Below, piece after piece: positions 44,432 to 52,323 of a stretch of DNA of 64,000 nucleotides. The DNA is from Sneathiella aquimaris (GTDB lineage Bacteria > Pseudomonadota > Alphaproteobacteria > Sneathiellales > Sneathiellaceae): NCBI RefSeq assembly GCF_026409565.1, contig NZ_CP112881.1:822501-886500 (forward strand), given 5' to 3'. The first letter of the stretch is position 1; each line of letters opens with the position of its first letter. The position numbers and the translations under genes are program-made. A model generated the notes under the pieces. That model did not search any database and was not told the origin of the DNA. It saw only the letters and a list, made by a program, of their open reading frames with translations.

Positions 44432-45217
44432 ATGCAGCTCAAATTAGAAGGCCAAACTGCCATGATTTCCGGCGCTAGTAAGGGGATTGGCGCTCGAATA
44501 GCTCATTCTCTAGCCGCGCAAGGGGTAAACCTCTCGATTTCCGCAAGGGATGGGGAAACGCTGGGGCGCACCGCTGACCGGCTTAGAGATAAGTATAAAA
44601 TTGATTGCCTCGCCATTGCAGGAGATATGGGCGACCAGCAATTTATCGAAGACTGGACTGCTAAAACAGCAGAAACTTTCAAGAAAATTGATGTCTTGAT
44701 AAATAATGCTGGCTCATCACCCCCTGGTGGATTTGATACCCAGACGGATGACGAATGGCAGGATGCATTCAAGGTCAAGCCTTTTGGTTATATTCGGGCT
44801 GCACGGGCTGCTCTTCCCTATCTCAAAGAAACCAAAGGCAGGATCGTAAATATTATTGGTTTGGCAGGTCATCAGCCACTTCCGAAGTTTTTTATCGGCG
44901 GCGCAGGAGACGGCGCATTAATGAATTTTACAAAAAGCCTGGCAGACGATGTTGCTGCCTTCGGCGTTCGTGTGAATGCCATTAGTCCGGGCTTTACAAG
45001 AACAGAACGCTGGGAAGTACTTGTTGCCGGCAGCGGTGCGATGATGGGGGTCAGCCCTGAACAAGCGGAAAAAGCTCTGCTTTCCTCAATGCCGCTTGGC
45101 CGCCCGGCTGAGATGGAGGAAATAGCCTCGACGGTGCTTTTCCTTGTGTCAGGCATGTCCAGCTATATTACCGGAGTAACGATCCCTGTCGATGGTGGTG
45201 CCACCAGATCTATTTAG
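44432..45217 (+). CDS. SDR-family protein lacking the catalytic Tyr and Lys
   Basis: 261 residues. Cofactor binding is intact: ISGASKGIGARIA (GxxxGxG) and LINNAG. At the active site the usual Ser, Tyr-x-x-x-Lys are replaced: NIIGLAG instead of N-S-S, and IGGAGDGALMNFTK where Y and K would be (Gly and Asp here). The C-terminus ITGVTIPVDGGATRSI is normal. A branch of SDRs with NIIGLAG and ...ALLNFTK carries the same loss, so this is a family trait and not decay. The chemistry is therefore not ordinary dehydrogenation. CAGGAGAG precedes the ATG. Confidence 0.85.
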   Translation: MQLKLEGQTAMISGASKGIGARIAHSLAAQGVNLSISARDGETLGRTADRLRDKYKIDCLAIAGDMGDQQFIEDWTAKTAETFKKIDVLINNAGSSPPGGFDTQTDDEWQDAFKVKPFGYIRAARAALPYLKETKGRIVNIIGLAGHQPLPKFFIGGAGDGALMNFTKSLADDVAAFGVRVNAISPGFTRTERWEVLVAGSGAMMGVSPEQAEKALLSSMPLGRPAEMEEIASTVLFLVSGMSSYITGVTIPVDGGATRSI

Positions 45218-45252
45218 CCAAACCGCGCATTAAAGAAAGCGGAGAGAAACAA

Positions 45253-46149
45253 ATGCCTCAATTTACAGTGTCCGAGATTTGGCGCTATCCCGTGAAATCG
45301 ATGGGCGGTGAACAAATTCATGAAGCTTCCGTATCAGAGAAAGGGATCGATCAAGATCGAGTTTGGGCTATTCGCGATGAGAAAACAAAAACGATTCGTG
45401 GGGCCAAACATTTTGGTGATCTTATGCATTTTTCTGCACGTTGTCTGGAGAGGAGGTTTAGTGATCAGGTTGCCCATGTCGAAATTACTTTACCTTCTGG
45501 AAAGAAAGTTTGTTCGGATGATGATTCCGTGCATCAGTTTATTTCTGAAGCGCTTGGCCGAGCCGTAACACTTTGGCCCATCATGCCGGAAAATAACGAC
45601 AACCACTATCGCCTTCAGGATCTGCCAAAAGCTTCGTCTCTAAAAGAGTTTCGAAGAAGCTTTGGCTTGGAAGACGGGGAACCGCTTCCAGACATGTCTG
45701 GTTTTCCAAAAGAATTGCTCAGGGAGTTTGTGCGTTTTTCTACACCAAGAGGAACCTATTTCGATGCGTATCCGATCAATATTCTAACAACAGCCTCTCT
45801 ATTCAAACTGGCCTCGTTTTGCCCGGACTCCTCCCTCGACAGGCGCCGTTTTCGACCGAATATACTAGTGTCGGATAATAAAGCCCTTTGTGATTTTGTT
45901 GAAGATGGCTGGTTGAATAATTCTCTCATCATCGGGTCTTCAAAATTTGAAATTGAAACACGTACGGTCCGTTGTGTGATGGTCACACGATCACAACCAG
46001 AAATACCGAAAGATACCGTCATCATGAGAAGATTGGTGGAGCATGCCAGTCAAAAACTTAGTGTTTACGCCACAGTTTCTACGCCAGGCAACATTTGCAC
46101 GGGAAATGTTGTGACTCTACCCAATCTAGGAGTATCAAATGCGTCCTGA
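45253..46149 (+). CDS. MOSC-domain protein (YcbX/mARC-like)
   Basis: 298 residues. The MOSC_N barrel begins VSEIWRYPVKSMGGEQI and the MOSC part holds RRRFRPNILVS and RTVRCVMVTRSQPEIPKD. The Cys in RCVMVT is at the place of the molybdenum-binding Cys of mARC and YcbX. Such proteins reduce N-hydroxylated compounds with electrons from flavin or iron-sulfur partners. No 2Fe-2S domain is present at the C-terminus; the flavodoxin-like and flavin reductase proteins of the operon could supply electrons. The stop lies inside the next gene (11-nt overlap). Confidence 0.87.
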   Translation: MPQFTVSEIWRYPVKSMGGEQIHEASVSEKGIDQDRVWAIRDEKTKTIRGAKHFGDLMHFSARCLERRFSDQVAHVEITLPSGKKVCSDDDSVHQFISEALGRAVTLWPIMPENNDNHYRLQDLPKASSLKEFRRSFGLEDGEPLPDMSGFPKELLREFVRFSTPRGTYFDAYPINILTTASLFKLASFCPDSSLDRRRFRPNILVSDNKALCDFVEDGWLNNSLIIGSSKFEIETRTVRCVMVTRSQPEIPKDTVIMRRLVEHASQKLSVYATVSTPGNICTGNVVTLPNLGVSNAS

Positions 46150-46780
46150 AACCAGCAAAACAATTGAGTTGGCAGCAAAATCCGGATGCTCAGCGTTTTT
46201 AAAAAAAGGTCAACTCGTGAACCTCATTGATGTTGACGGTGCTCAGGTAGCTGACCTTTTCGCCTGTAAAGCCAATAGTCAGAACGAGTGGATCAGTACA
46301 AGTCATACAAGAACAAAAACAGGCCGTTTATTTCCGAAAATTGGTCAATCATTCTGTTCACAAAATTACGAAAATTTGCTGATGTTTTTGAAGGATACGT
46401 CCCCCGGATACCATGACATGTTTTACCCGTCCTGCGATCCGGCACTTTACAATCGGTTGTTGGGATCAGAAAACCACCCCAACTGTTTTGACAACTTCTG
46501 GCATGCCGCCAAACGGTTGCATTGGAATCCGCCTGTCATTCCTGACCCGGTGAATTTTTTTCAGAATACTCCAACGGATCAAAACGGCAATCTCCTGATC
46601 AGGCCTGCTGCCTCTCTTCCTGGTAATTCGGTTTTATTGAAAGCAGAGACCGATTTAATTCTTGTAGTAACAGCCTGCTCTCAGGATCTAGCCCCAATTA
46701 ATGGTGATAAATGTACAGATTTGAGAATTGATATTTTTGATGAAGATGTTGAAGAGCTTGTTATGCAAAAGAAAGACTAA
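46139..46780 (+). CDS. DUF1989 (urea carboxylase-associated family) protein
   Basis: 213 residues. LKKGQLVNLIDVDGAQVADLFA, then EWISTSHTRTKTGRLFPKIGQSFCSQ, then SCDPALYNRL and CFDNF follow the DUF1989 pattern. Members accompany urea carboxylase and guanidine or carboxyguanidine degradation, where they act as deiminase subunits. None of those genes is here, but nitrogen removal is a fair guess. It overlaps the MOSC gene by 11 nt. Confidence 0.82.
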   Translation: MRPETSKTIELAAKSGCSAFLKKGQLVNLIDVDGAQVADLFACKANSQNEWISTSHTRTKTGRLFPKIGQSFCSQNYENLLMFLKDTSPGYHDMFYPSCDPALYNRLLGSENHPNCFDNFWHAAKRLHWNPPVIPDPVNFFQNTPTDQNGNLLIRPAASLPGNSVLLKAETDLILVVTACSQDLAPINGDKCTDLRIDIFDEDVEELVMQKKD

Positions 46781-46784
46781 CTAG

Positions 46785-47306
46785 ATGCAGAAGCGTTTTT
46801 TACCAAAAGATTTTTCCATTCCAACAGTCAAATGGAAACAAAAATATGTGATTAGACCTTTGATCATGGAAGATGTCACTAAAGACTTCACCTGCTATAT
46901 GGGGTGCGTTGACTACATTCAAGAAGGGGCTTTTATCCAGCCCGTCAACCGGCCGTTCACAGATTTTCCCAATCATAATATCACTTTGCGTAAAGCCCTT
47001 ATTCTATTGGCAGTCGCAGAATATGAAATGGCGTTAGGCAATAGAGTCGAATATGGAATATTCAGTGATGATGAACAGGAGGAATTCGGATGTGTTTATA
47101 TTATGCCGAGTATGAAAGAAGGTCATGATGCCCAGGTAACTTTCTGGGTGAAGGAGGAAAGCTACGCGCTTTTGGATAACGAGTTATACAATTTTCTTAA
47201 AAATTGGGTGCCGTATGCCTATCCATTCCTCAAAACAATCCTTTTCCCCGGCCGTGAGATCACTTGGGAAGCTTGGTCAGACCTACCTCGAAAGGAAACT
47301 AAATGA
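46785..47306 (+). CDS. GNAT-fold-like protein
   Basis: 173 residues. The layout VIRPLIMEDVTKDFTCYMGCVDYI...DFPNHNITLRKALILLAVAEYEMALGNRVEYGIF split by turns, then EEFGCVYIMPS and AQVTFWVKEES, resembles GNAT-like acetyltransferase folds of uncertain function. The acetyl-CoA loop (Q/RxxGxG/A) is not obvious, so activity is doubtful. It starts 5 nt after DUF1989 and overlaps the next gene (ATGA). Confidence 0.6.
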   Translation: MQKRFLPKDFSIPTVKWKQKYVIRPLIMEDVTKDFTCYMGCVDYIQEGAFIQPVNRPFTDFPNHNITLRKALILLAVAEYEMALGNRVEYGIFSDDEQEEFGCVYIMPSMKEGHDAQVTFWVKEESYALLDNELYNFLKNWVPYAYPFLKTILFPGREITWEAWSDLPRKETK

Positions 47307-48019
47307 AAGAGCTTGATCAGAATGTGAAAACCCTTCCGTCTTGGAGGGGAGATGGAAAGAAAGTTCTTATTCTTGCAACTTCACCTCGAGAGAACGGGAA
47401 TTCCCACCTTTTAGCGCAATCTCTATATGAAGGCGCCCTGGAAGCCAAACACGATGCGGTTATTACAATGATAAGTCCTTACGTTCTACAATTGATGAGG
47501 TACTGTGGCGATTGCCGCGATGAGGAAGGTAATTGTGGGCTGCAAGACGATTTTTCCAAGATTTTTCGCTCTCTTTATCAACCTGCTGAGGCCGTTGTTT
47601 TTGCCACACCTATATGGTGGTATGGCATGTCAGGCCATATGAAGAATTTTCTCGATCGAATTTCTTGCGAAATCTCTGCACGTAACAAAAGCGGAATTCA
47701 GGCCAAGCAGGATATTATTGGCAAAAAGATGGGGTTACTCCTTAGCGCAGAAGAGAGTAATTTTGCGTGCAGGATGCCAATTGTTGCACAATTCAACGAA
47801 TTGTGCAGACATCTAAGATGCCCTTTTGTTGGTCACGTTTCCGGGTTTGGCAATCTCAGGGGCGAAGTTTCCAAAGATCCGTTGGATCCTCTAGGCTCTG
47901 CGAGAAAACTGGGGCATGATCTGTTCGATATTGAAGAAACGGATTATGAGTTGGATAGCGAAAGACCACATGAAGTCTGGAGCGTTGACAGAACAAGTCT
48001 ACCCAACTATTGGCGTTGA
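47303..48019 (+). CDS. Flavodoxin-like NADPH-dependent FMN reductase
   Basis: 238 residues. ILATSPRENGNSHLLAQSLYEGA is the FMN phosphate loop, followed by YCGDCRDEEGNC (a Cys cluster typical of iron-sulfur flavoprotein-like reductases) and VVFATPIWWYGMSGHMKNFLDR. It likely moves electrons from NAD(P)H to FMN or to a partner such as the MOSC protein. The ATG overlaps the previous stop. Last gene of the operon. Confidence 0.87.
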   Translation: MKELDQNVKTLPSWRGDGKKVLILATSPRENGNSHLLAQSLYEGALEAKHDAVITMISPYVLQLMRYCGDCRDEEGNCGLQDDFSKIFRSLYQPAEAVVFATPIWWYGMSGHMKNFLDRISCEISARNKSGIQAKQDIIGKKMGLLLSAEESNFACRMPIVAQFNELCRHLRCPFVGHVSGFGNLRGEVSKDPLDPLGSARKLGHDLFDIEETDYELDSERPHEVWSVDRTSLPNYWR

Positions 48020-48350
48020 GAGCATACTAAATGAATAGTAAGATACCTATTCATGGGGCGAGCCGTTTCAATTATAGAGCATGGCAAAAAGCATTGCTTT
48101 AAAGATAGTCAGAGATTTCATCGGCTGCACTGGAAACCACATGAATGCCTCTTCAACGGTTCGCATCTTTGACTTTAACTACATCTGTTCAGTGAGTGAT
48201 GTAAAAAATGGTTATTCTAAGTTTTTCGCAGAATTTGTTGGAACCTGCCCATGTTGGCAGTGGAACGATCCAGATAAACTCTTGAGTAGATTGATCGCTA
48301 CAATGTGGTAAGAATAGACTTAAACCTCAAACCACATAAATTCTGAGCAT
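48020..48350. promoter_or_regulatory. Region upstream of the TetR gene
   Basis: 331 bp. A 76-codon frame (48081-48311) has no ribosome site or family likeness and is not called. A 22-bp site of the form TTG-N4-GAT-N2-ATC-N4-CAA lies at 48282-48303, 48 nt before ATG 48351, fitting autoregulation. No terminator for the upstream operon is clear. Confidence 0.5.
48282..48303. promoter_or_regulatory. Operator-like site 4, before the TetR gene
   Basis: TTG-AGTA-GAT-TG-ATC-GCTA-CAA has the same spacing as site 1 (TTG-TATA-GAT-CA-ATC-TAGA-CAA). The inner half-sites are weaker (TAGAT but ATCGC). Position supports autorepression. Confidence 0.5.
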
Positions 48351-48914
48351 ATGAAAACAAAAGATAAATTTTTGAACGCAAGTATTGATCTTTTTGGCTC
48401 GCAGGGCTTCTCGGGTACTGGCATAAAACAAATTGTTAGTAAAGCTGGCGCGACATGGGGATCTGTCTATCACTTCTTCCCTGATGGTAAGGATCAATTG
48501 GGTGTGGAATCGGTGAAACTAGCTGCCGAAAAGGATAACGAGGCCTTCAAAATTGCACTTGGCAGTTCAAAAAGTCTGATGGCAGGAATTGAACTTATCT
48601 TCAAATCTGAAATAAAACGCTTGAAGAAGAGCAACTACACATACGGCTGCGCGGTGGCTTCAATCGCTTCCGATGTTGCGGCTTCGTCTGACGATGTACG
48701 AAAAGCTTGCTCAGATGCTTTTCGCTTGTGGCAGTCAACGATTTCCAATGCCATTCGGGATAGAGGAGTGGAGGACAAGCGGGCTGAATTCCTGTCAGAT
48801 GTTATTCTGTCAACTCTGGAAGGGGCAACTCTCATGAGCCGTACACATCGCTCAACTGAACCAATGGAAAACGCCATACTGATGATTGAACTCCTGCTGA
48901 AGGATACTGATTAG
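48351..48914 (+). CDS. TetR-family regulator (LmrA/YxaF-like)
   Basis: 187 residues. The TetR HTH is clear: TKDKFLNASIDLFGSQGFSGTGI, then IVSKAGATWGSVYHFFPDGKDQL. The C-terminal part, YGCAVASIASDVAASSDDVRKAC, resembles the ligand domain of LmrA/YxaF regulators. It is probably the ligand-responsive repressor of the flavin catabolic cluster, acting at the TAGATCGATCTA-type sites. No other regulator lies in the island. Confidence 0.9.
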   Translation: MKTKDKFLNASIDLFGSQGFSGTGIKQIVSKAGATWGSVYHFFPDGKDQLGVESVKLAAEKDNEAFKIALGSSKSLMAGIELIFKSEIKRLKKSNYTYGCAVASIASDVAASSDDVRKACSDAFRLWQSTISNAIRDRGVEDKRAEFLSDVILSTLEGATLMSRTHRSTEPMENAILMIELLLKDTD

Positions 48915-48979
48915 CGTTTCGGTATGCAGGTATGTTTATCGTCATGGTATTTGAGACAGATGCCTGTCTGACATAAGAG

Positions 48980-49080
48980 AGACTTTGGCTCATCAGGTTA
49001 TAAATCTTAGGGTCGTAGTTTCAAATATTCCCCTCGTAAAAATTTAAAACACGATTAACTCCAGGAGTTAGATGGGGTTT
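48980..49080 (+). pseudogene. Decayed tRNA-fMet 3' region and terminator (old att remnant)
   Basis: Ungapped comparison with 2605-2702 shows shared blocks: GGCTC-TCAGG, GGTCGTAG, TTCAAAT, CCCC-CG, TAAAACAC, TTAACTC, and the stem partner of the terminator. The anticodon is lost (TTATAAA replaces CTCATAA). By eye about two thirds of positions agree. It is not functional. It looks like the distal boundary of an older island inserted at the same tRNA. Confidence 0.7.
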
Positions 49081-49148
49081 CGCGTTGGCAGGGAAAGAAC
49101 GGTGAAATCACAAAGGATGCAGTGACATGCTCCCCTCCTTATCCTCAT

Positions 49149-49430
49149 TCATACGTTAGTTCTATTCCTGATATGATCCAAATTGGATCGATTTACAAAT
49201 TCTAGTGGCGTGAGCCAATTCAGGCTCGAATTTGGTCGGTTCTGGTTATAGTCGGATCTCCATTTTTCGTAAATAATGCGGGTATGATGATAACTGGTAA
49301 AGGGATGCTCGTTCAGACATTCATCGGGCAGCCGACCGTTGAAGTTCATGGAATTCTTTAGCGTCTGCATAAACACTGACGGCGCAGCGTTCGTCAATGC
49401 AAGATGTCGCTGTCACCTATCACTCTATTG
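49149..49430 (-). pseudogene. IS3-family OrfB C-terminal fragment
   Basis: Reads MNFNGRLPDECLNEHPFTSYHHTR and NQNRPNSSLNWLTPLEFVN, matching the end of the transposase at 2834-3739 ([23 protein letters not shown]). The N-terminal part and element ends are missing. It lies next to the decayed att remnant. Confidence 0.8.
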
Positions 49431-49635
49431 ATGCATTTTTTCTATTTGGTGAATTGGTCAATGTTGTATTTAACTGGTTTGGGATCAATTGTCGTATAAC
49501 CTTTTATTTCTCGGTCGGAACAGGCAAGGATTGTTGATCTAAGGCTTACGCAAGTGCGCCGGACGATAATAATCAACATGACGCTAAACCCAGCCCCCGT
49601 AACCCGGTATTGATGGCGGCCTTGTTAAACAAGGA

Positions 49636-49666
49636 AAACGCCTCGGATCTGAAATCCGGGGCGTTT
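49636..49666. terminator. Terminator of the azoreductase gene
   Basis: AAACGCCTCGGAT / ATCCGGGGCGTTT with a CTGAA loop; minus-strand transcripts meet TTTTCC after the stem. 20 nt beyond the azoreductase stop. Confidence 0.75.
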
Positions 49667-49685
49667 ACTATTCATTGGCACACTC

Positions 49686-50351
49686 TTATCGGCTGGCCAG
49701 TTCCAGAGCGAGCGCTTCTGCCGACTTGTGGGCGTTTCTGACGGACTCCAAATGCCGGTCGTCGTTAAATTCCTGATATTCAGCGTTGATTTCATGGACG
49801 GTTTCAACACCCAAATAGTGGCTGAGTGTCCGTATATGTGGGCCGAGATGGTTCATTTTTTCGCGGATATCACCAATCCCGAAACCAAACTCGCCACTGG
49901 ATGTAATCAAAACCAGTATTTTTCCAGACATAATAGGCTCTAATGGAAAGTCCCCACGCGCCAGGTCAAAGGTGAATGTCTTGTGGATGCGGATAACCTG
50001 ATCAAACCAGGCCTTCAAAGCAGCTGGCATGCCGTAATTGTACATGGAGGATGACATGACAATGATGTCGGCCTGCTCCAACTCACTGATCAAGGTATCC
50101 GATAGGGAAAGCAAGGCCTTTTGAGCGTCAGTTTTTGCGTCATCTGGCGTAAAAACTGCGGCAATCCAGTCTTGACTGATAAAATCTGGTGGGTTGATGC
50201 CCACATCCCGATGAATGATTTTACCTTCATTGTTCAAGATACGCCATTTCTTCAAAAAAGTGGCGGCGATTGATTTTGATACAGAATTATAAGCAGCTGT
50301 CGAGTTGGTTGTTTTTCTCGCACTAGAGTCAATATGCAAAAGGGTTTTCAT
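49686..50351 (-). CDS. azoR: FMN-dependent NADH-azoreductase
   Basis: 221 residues. LLHIDSSARKTTNSTA is the FMN phosphate loop, MSSSMYNYGMPAALKAWFDQVIR is the AzoR flavin and dimer motif, and TSSGEFG is the third. It reduces quinones or azo compounds with NADH. The divergent LysR gene (50472) is the likely regulator; such azoR-lysR pairs respond to quinone or aldehyde stress. Length is slightly above the usual about 200 residues. Base composition is back to that of the chromosome. Confidence 0.9.
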   Translation of the reverse strand: MKTLLHIDSSARKTTNSTAAYNSVSKSIAATFLKKWRILNNEGKIIHRDVGINPPDFISQDWIAAVFTPDDAKTDAQKALLSLSDTLISELEQADIIVMSSSMYNYGMPAALKAWFDQVIRIHKTFTFDLARGDFPLEPIMSGKILVLITSSGEFGFGIGDIREKMNHLGPHIRTLSHYLGVETVHEINAEYQEFNDDRHLESVRNAHKSAEALALELASR

Positions 50352-50471
50352 CTGATATCCTTTCGTGGGTTCTGATATTTGTTAAAAGTTATATTGCACC
50401 TGAAGGGAAGTTTGACGAATGGTGATTTCTTATCTATAGATGAGTATAAATAATCTATGGCGGGCTGACTG

Positions 50472-51374
50472 ATGTACCCGAAATTACCATCTCTTAATGT
50501 TCTTAGGACCTTTGATGCGGCTGCAAGACTTAAAAGCTTTAAATTGGCCGCTGAAGAATTGAATGTGACTCCAACGGCTGTCTCTCACCAAATCAAGGCA
50601 TTGGAAGAGGGGCTTGGAACGCGATTGTTTGAGCGCCAAACCCGTGCTGTAAAGCTGACCAGAGACGGAGAAATCCTTCTGGACACGACATTCAATGCCT
50701 TTCGGCAACTCACTGAAACTGTCAACAATATCGTCGGTTCAGCAGAGATACTGACGATCAGTACAACATCATCGTTTGCTTCCATGTGGCTGGTGCCAAA
50801 CCTGCATAAGTTTTACGAAGAAAATCCAGGCATTGAGGTTGCCATCCAAACGGGAGAGCAAAAAGTTGATGTGATGCATGATCGTCGCATTGACCTTGCG
50901 ATCAGTTATGGGCAGTACGATCCTGCATCGCCCCATGCCTCAAAACTCGTTACCGAAAAGTTTGGCATGTATGCGACGCCAACCTATCTGGATAACGTCG
51001 TGACCCTAAAGGATGCTCAGCTACTTGAAACTGAGTGGATGAACAGATCATTGCCGTCCATTACCTGGGAGGCGCTGATTAATCGGCACGGGCGCGAAGA
51101 GAGACATGGGAACTTCACTGTAAGGCGGTTTGATCAGGAGCATCACGTTATTCAAGCCGCACTGGCGGGTCAGGGCATTGCCCTGGTGAGCTCTATACTT
51201 GTTAGAAATGCTGTGAAAGAACAATGGCTTGTTCCTTATATCAGCGATGGTTTGCCGGGCGAAATTGCAGGTTTGACCTATTACCTTGTTGTGCCCCCCC
51301 ATAATCAACGCAATAAAAACGTCCAGGCCTTCACTAAATGGCTGTCTTCTGAGATTCAGGAGAGCCTCATCTGA
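50472..51374 (+). CDS. LysR-family regulator (GcvA-like)
   Basis: 300 residues. The LysR wHTH is typical: LPSLNVLRTFDAAARLKSFKLAAEELNVTPTAVSHQIKALEEGLG, divided by turns, then RLFERQTRAVKLT. The effector domain has GcvA-type features (SFASMWLVPNLHKFYEENPGIEVAI). It faces the azoreductase gene across a 120-bp gap, the standard layout for a LysR regulator and its target. Confidence 0.92.
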   Translation: MYPKLPSLNVLRTFDAAARLKSFKLAAEELNVTPTAVSHQIKALEEGLGTRLFERQTRAVKLTRDGEILLDTTFNAFRQLTETVNNIVGSAEILTISTTSSFASMWLVPNLHKFYEENPGIEVAIQTGEQKVDVMHDRRIDLAISYGQYDPASPHASKLVTEKFGMYATPTYLDNVVTLKDAQLLETEWMNRSLPSITWEALINRHGREERHGNFTVRRFDQEHHVIQAALAGQGIALVSSILVRNAVKEQWLVPYISDGLPGEIAGLTYYLVVPPHNQRNKNVQAFTKWLSSEIQESLI

Positions 51375-51429
51375 TCCCTGTTCTGTATTTTTTGAGATGC
51401 CGGAACGGGTCTAAGCCGCCAGGAATGGG

Positions 51430-52190
51430 TCAATTGAAATGAATGCCGCCATCGGTGACCAACACCTGACCCGTGACGGTTTCACTTTTACAAAATGCCA
51501 CTACGTGTGAGACGACATCTTCTAAAGAAGTGGTCTTGTCCAAAACTGCGCGTGTCCGCCATCCTTCGACAAAGCTCTCCGGTGCACCGCCGTTCATCAT
51601 GGTGTCTTCCATTAGATCAGGGGTACACAATTGACGGTGATTTCCGGGGCGAGCACGGCCGCCAAATAACGTGTTAGTGTCCCGATTGCGCCTTTGCTGG
51701 GGGCATATGGCGCGCCGGCACCCCACGGCCCGATCCCAATAGTGGGCCCTGGATTCACAATCCGTCCCCATTTGGATTTGCGAAGAAAAGGCGCCGCGGC
51801 GCGAGAAACAAGATAAGGTCCTCGTACATTCACCGTCATCATTTCATCCCAAATTTCCGGAGTCATTGCGGCAAGATCGCTGTAGGGCAAGCGATGTCCC
51901 CCGGCCGCCATCCCTGCAATATTGACCAACAAATCGCATCCATCGAAGATTTCTGAGACCTTTAAGATAGCTTGTTTAATGGAAACTGGATCGCTTTGAT
52001 CAATTTCGACGAGTACTGCTTGCTGTCCGGTTTTTTCGACGGCGGCTTTAACTTTTTTGGCTCAGGCTAAGCCATTTCGATATCCAATCGCGATATCCAC
52101 ACATTCCTTTGCAAGAGTGACGGCGATAACAGAACCGAGGCCGCCTGACCCTCCAGTAAAAAAAGCACGTGCACCGGATAATTCCTTCCC
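51430..52190 (-). pseudogene. SDR-family dehydrogenase, broken
   Basis: Three frames together make one SDR. The N-terminus is AFFTGGSGGLGSVIAVTLAK (cofactor loop), the middle LLVNIAG...EIWDEMMTVNVRGPYLVSRA with APYAPSKGAIG (Tyr and Lys present), and the C-terminus ETVTGQVLVTDGGIHFN. A stop after IGYRNGLA (near 52062) and a frameshift near 51612 break it. All core motifs are still readable, so inactivation is recent or sequencing errors are possible. Confidence 0.8.
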
Positions 52191-52323
52191 GTCCCGCCGT
52201 GGTCTCTTGCCTTCGGTTCGGGCTTTTATCGATTTTTTGGTTACCGGGTATAAAATGAAATCCGCTGAAACCGATAATGTCGATCGCAATGCCGGGCCCT
52301 GACTTGGAGGGTTAGGGGCGGTT

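Noticed and set aside
48081-48311. 76-codon plus-strand frame upstream of TetR
   Set aside because: No ribosome site, overlaps the proposed operator, AT-driven composition.
49575-49600. CCCCCGTAACC as another att remnant
   Set aside because: Only about ten bases resemble the tRNA end; no flanking T-arm or anticodon-arm match.
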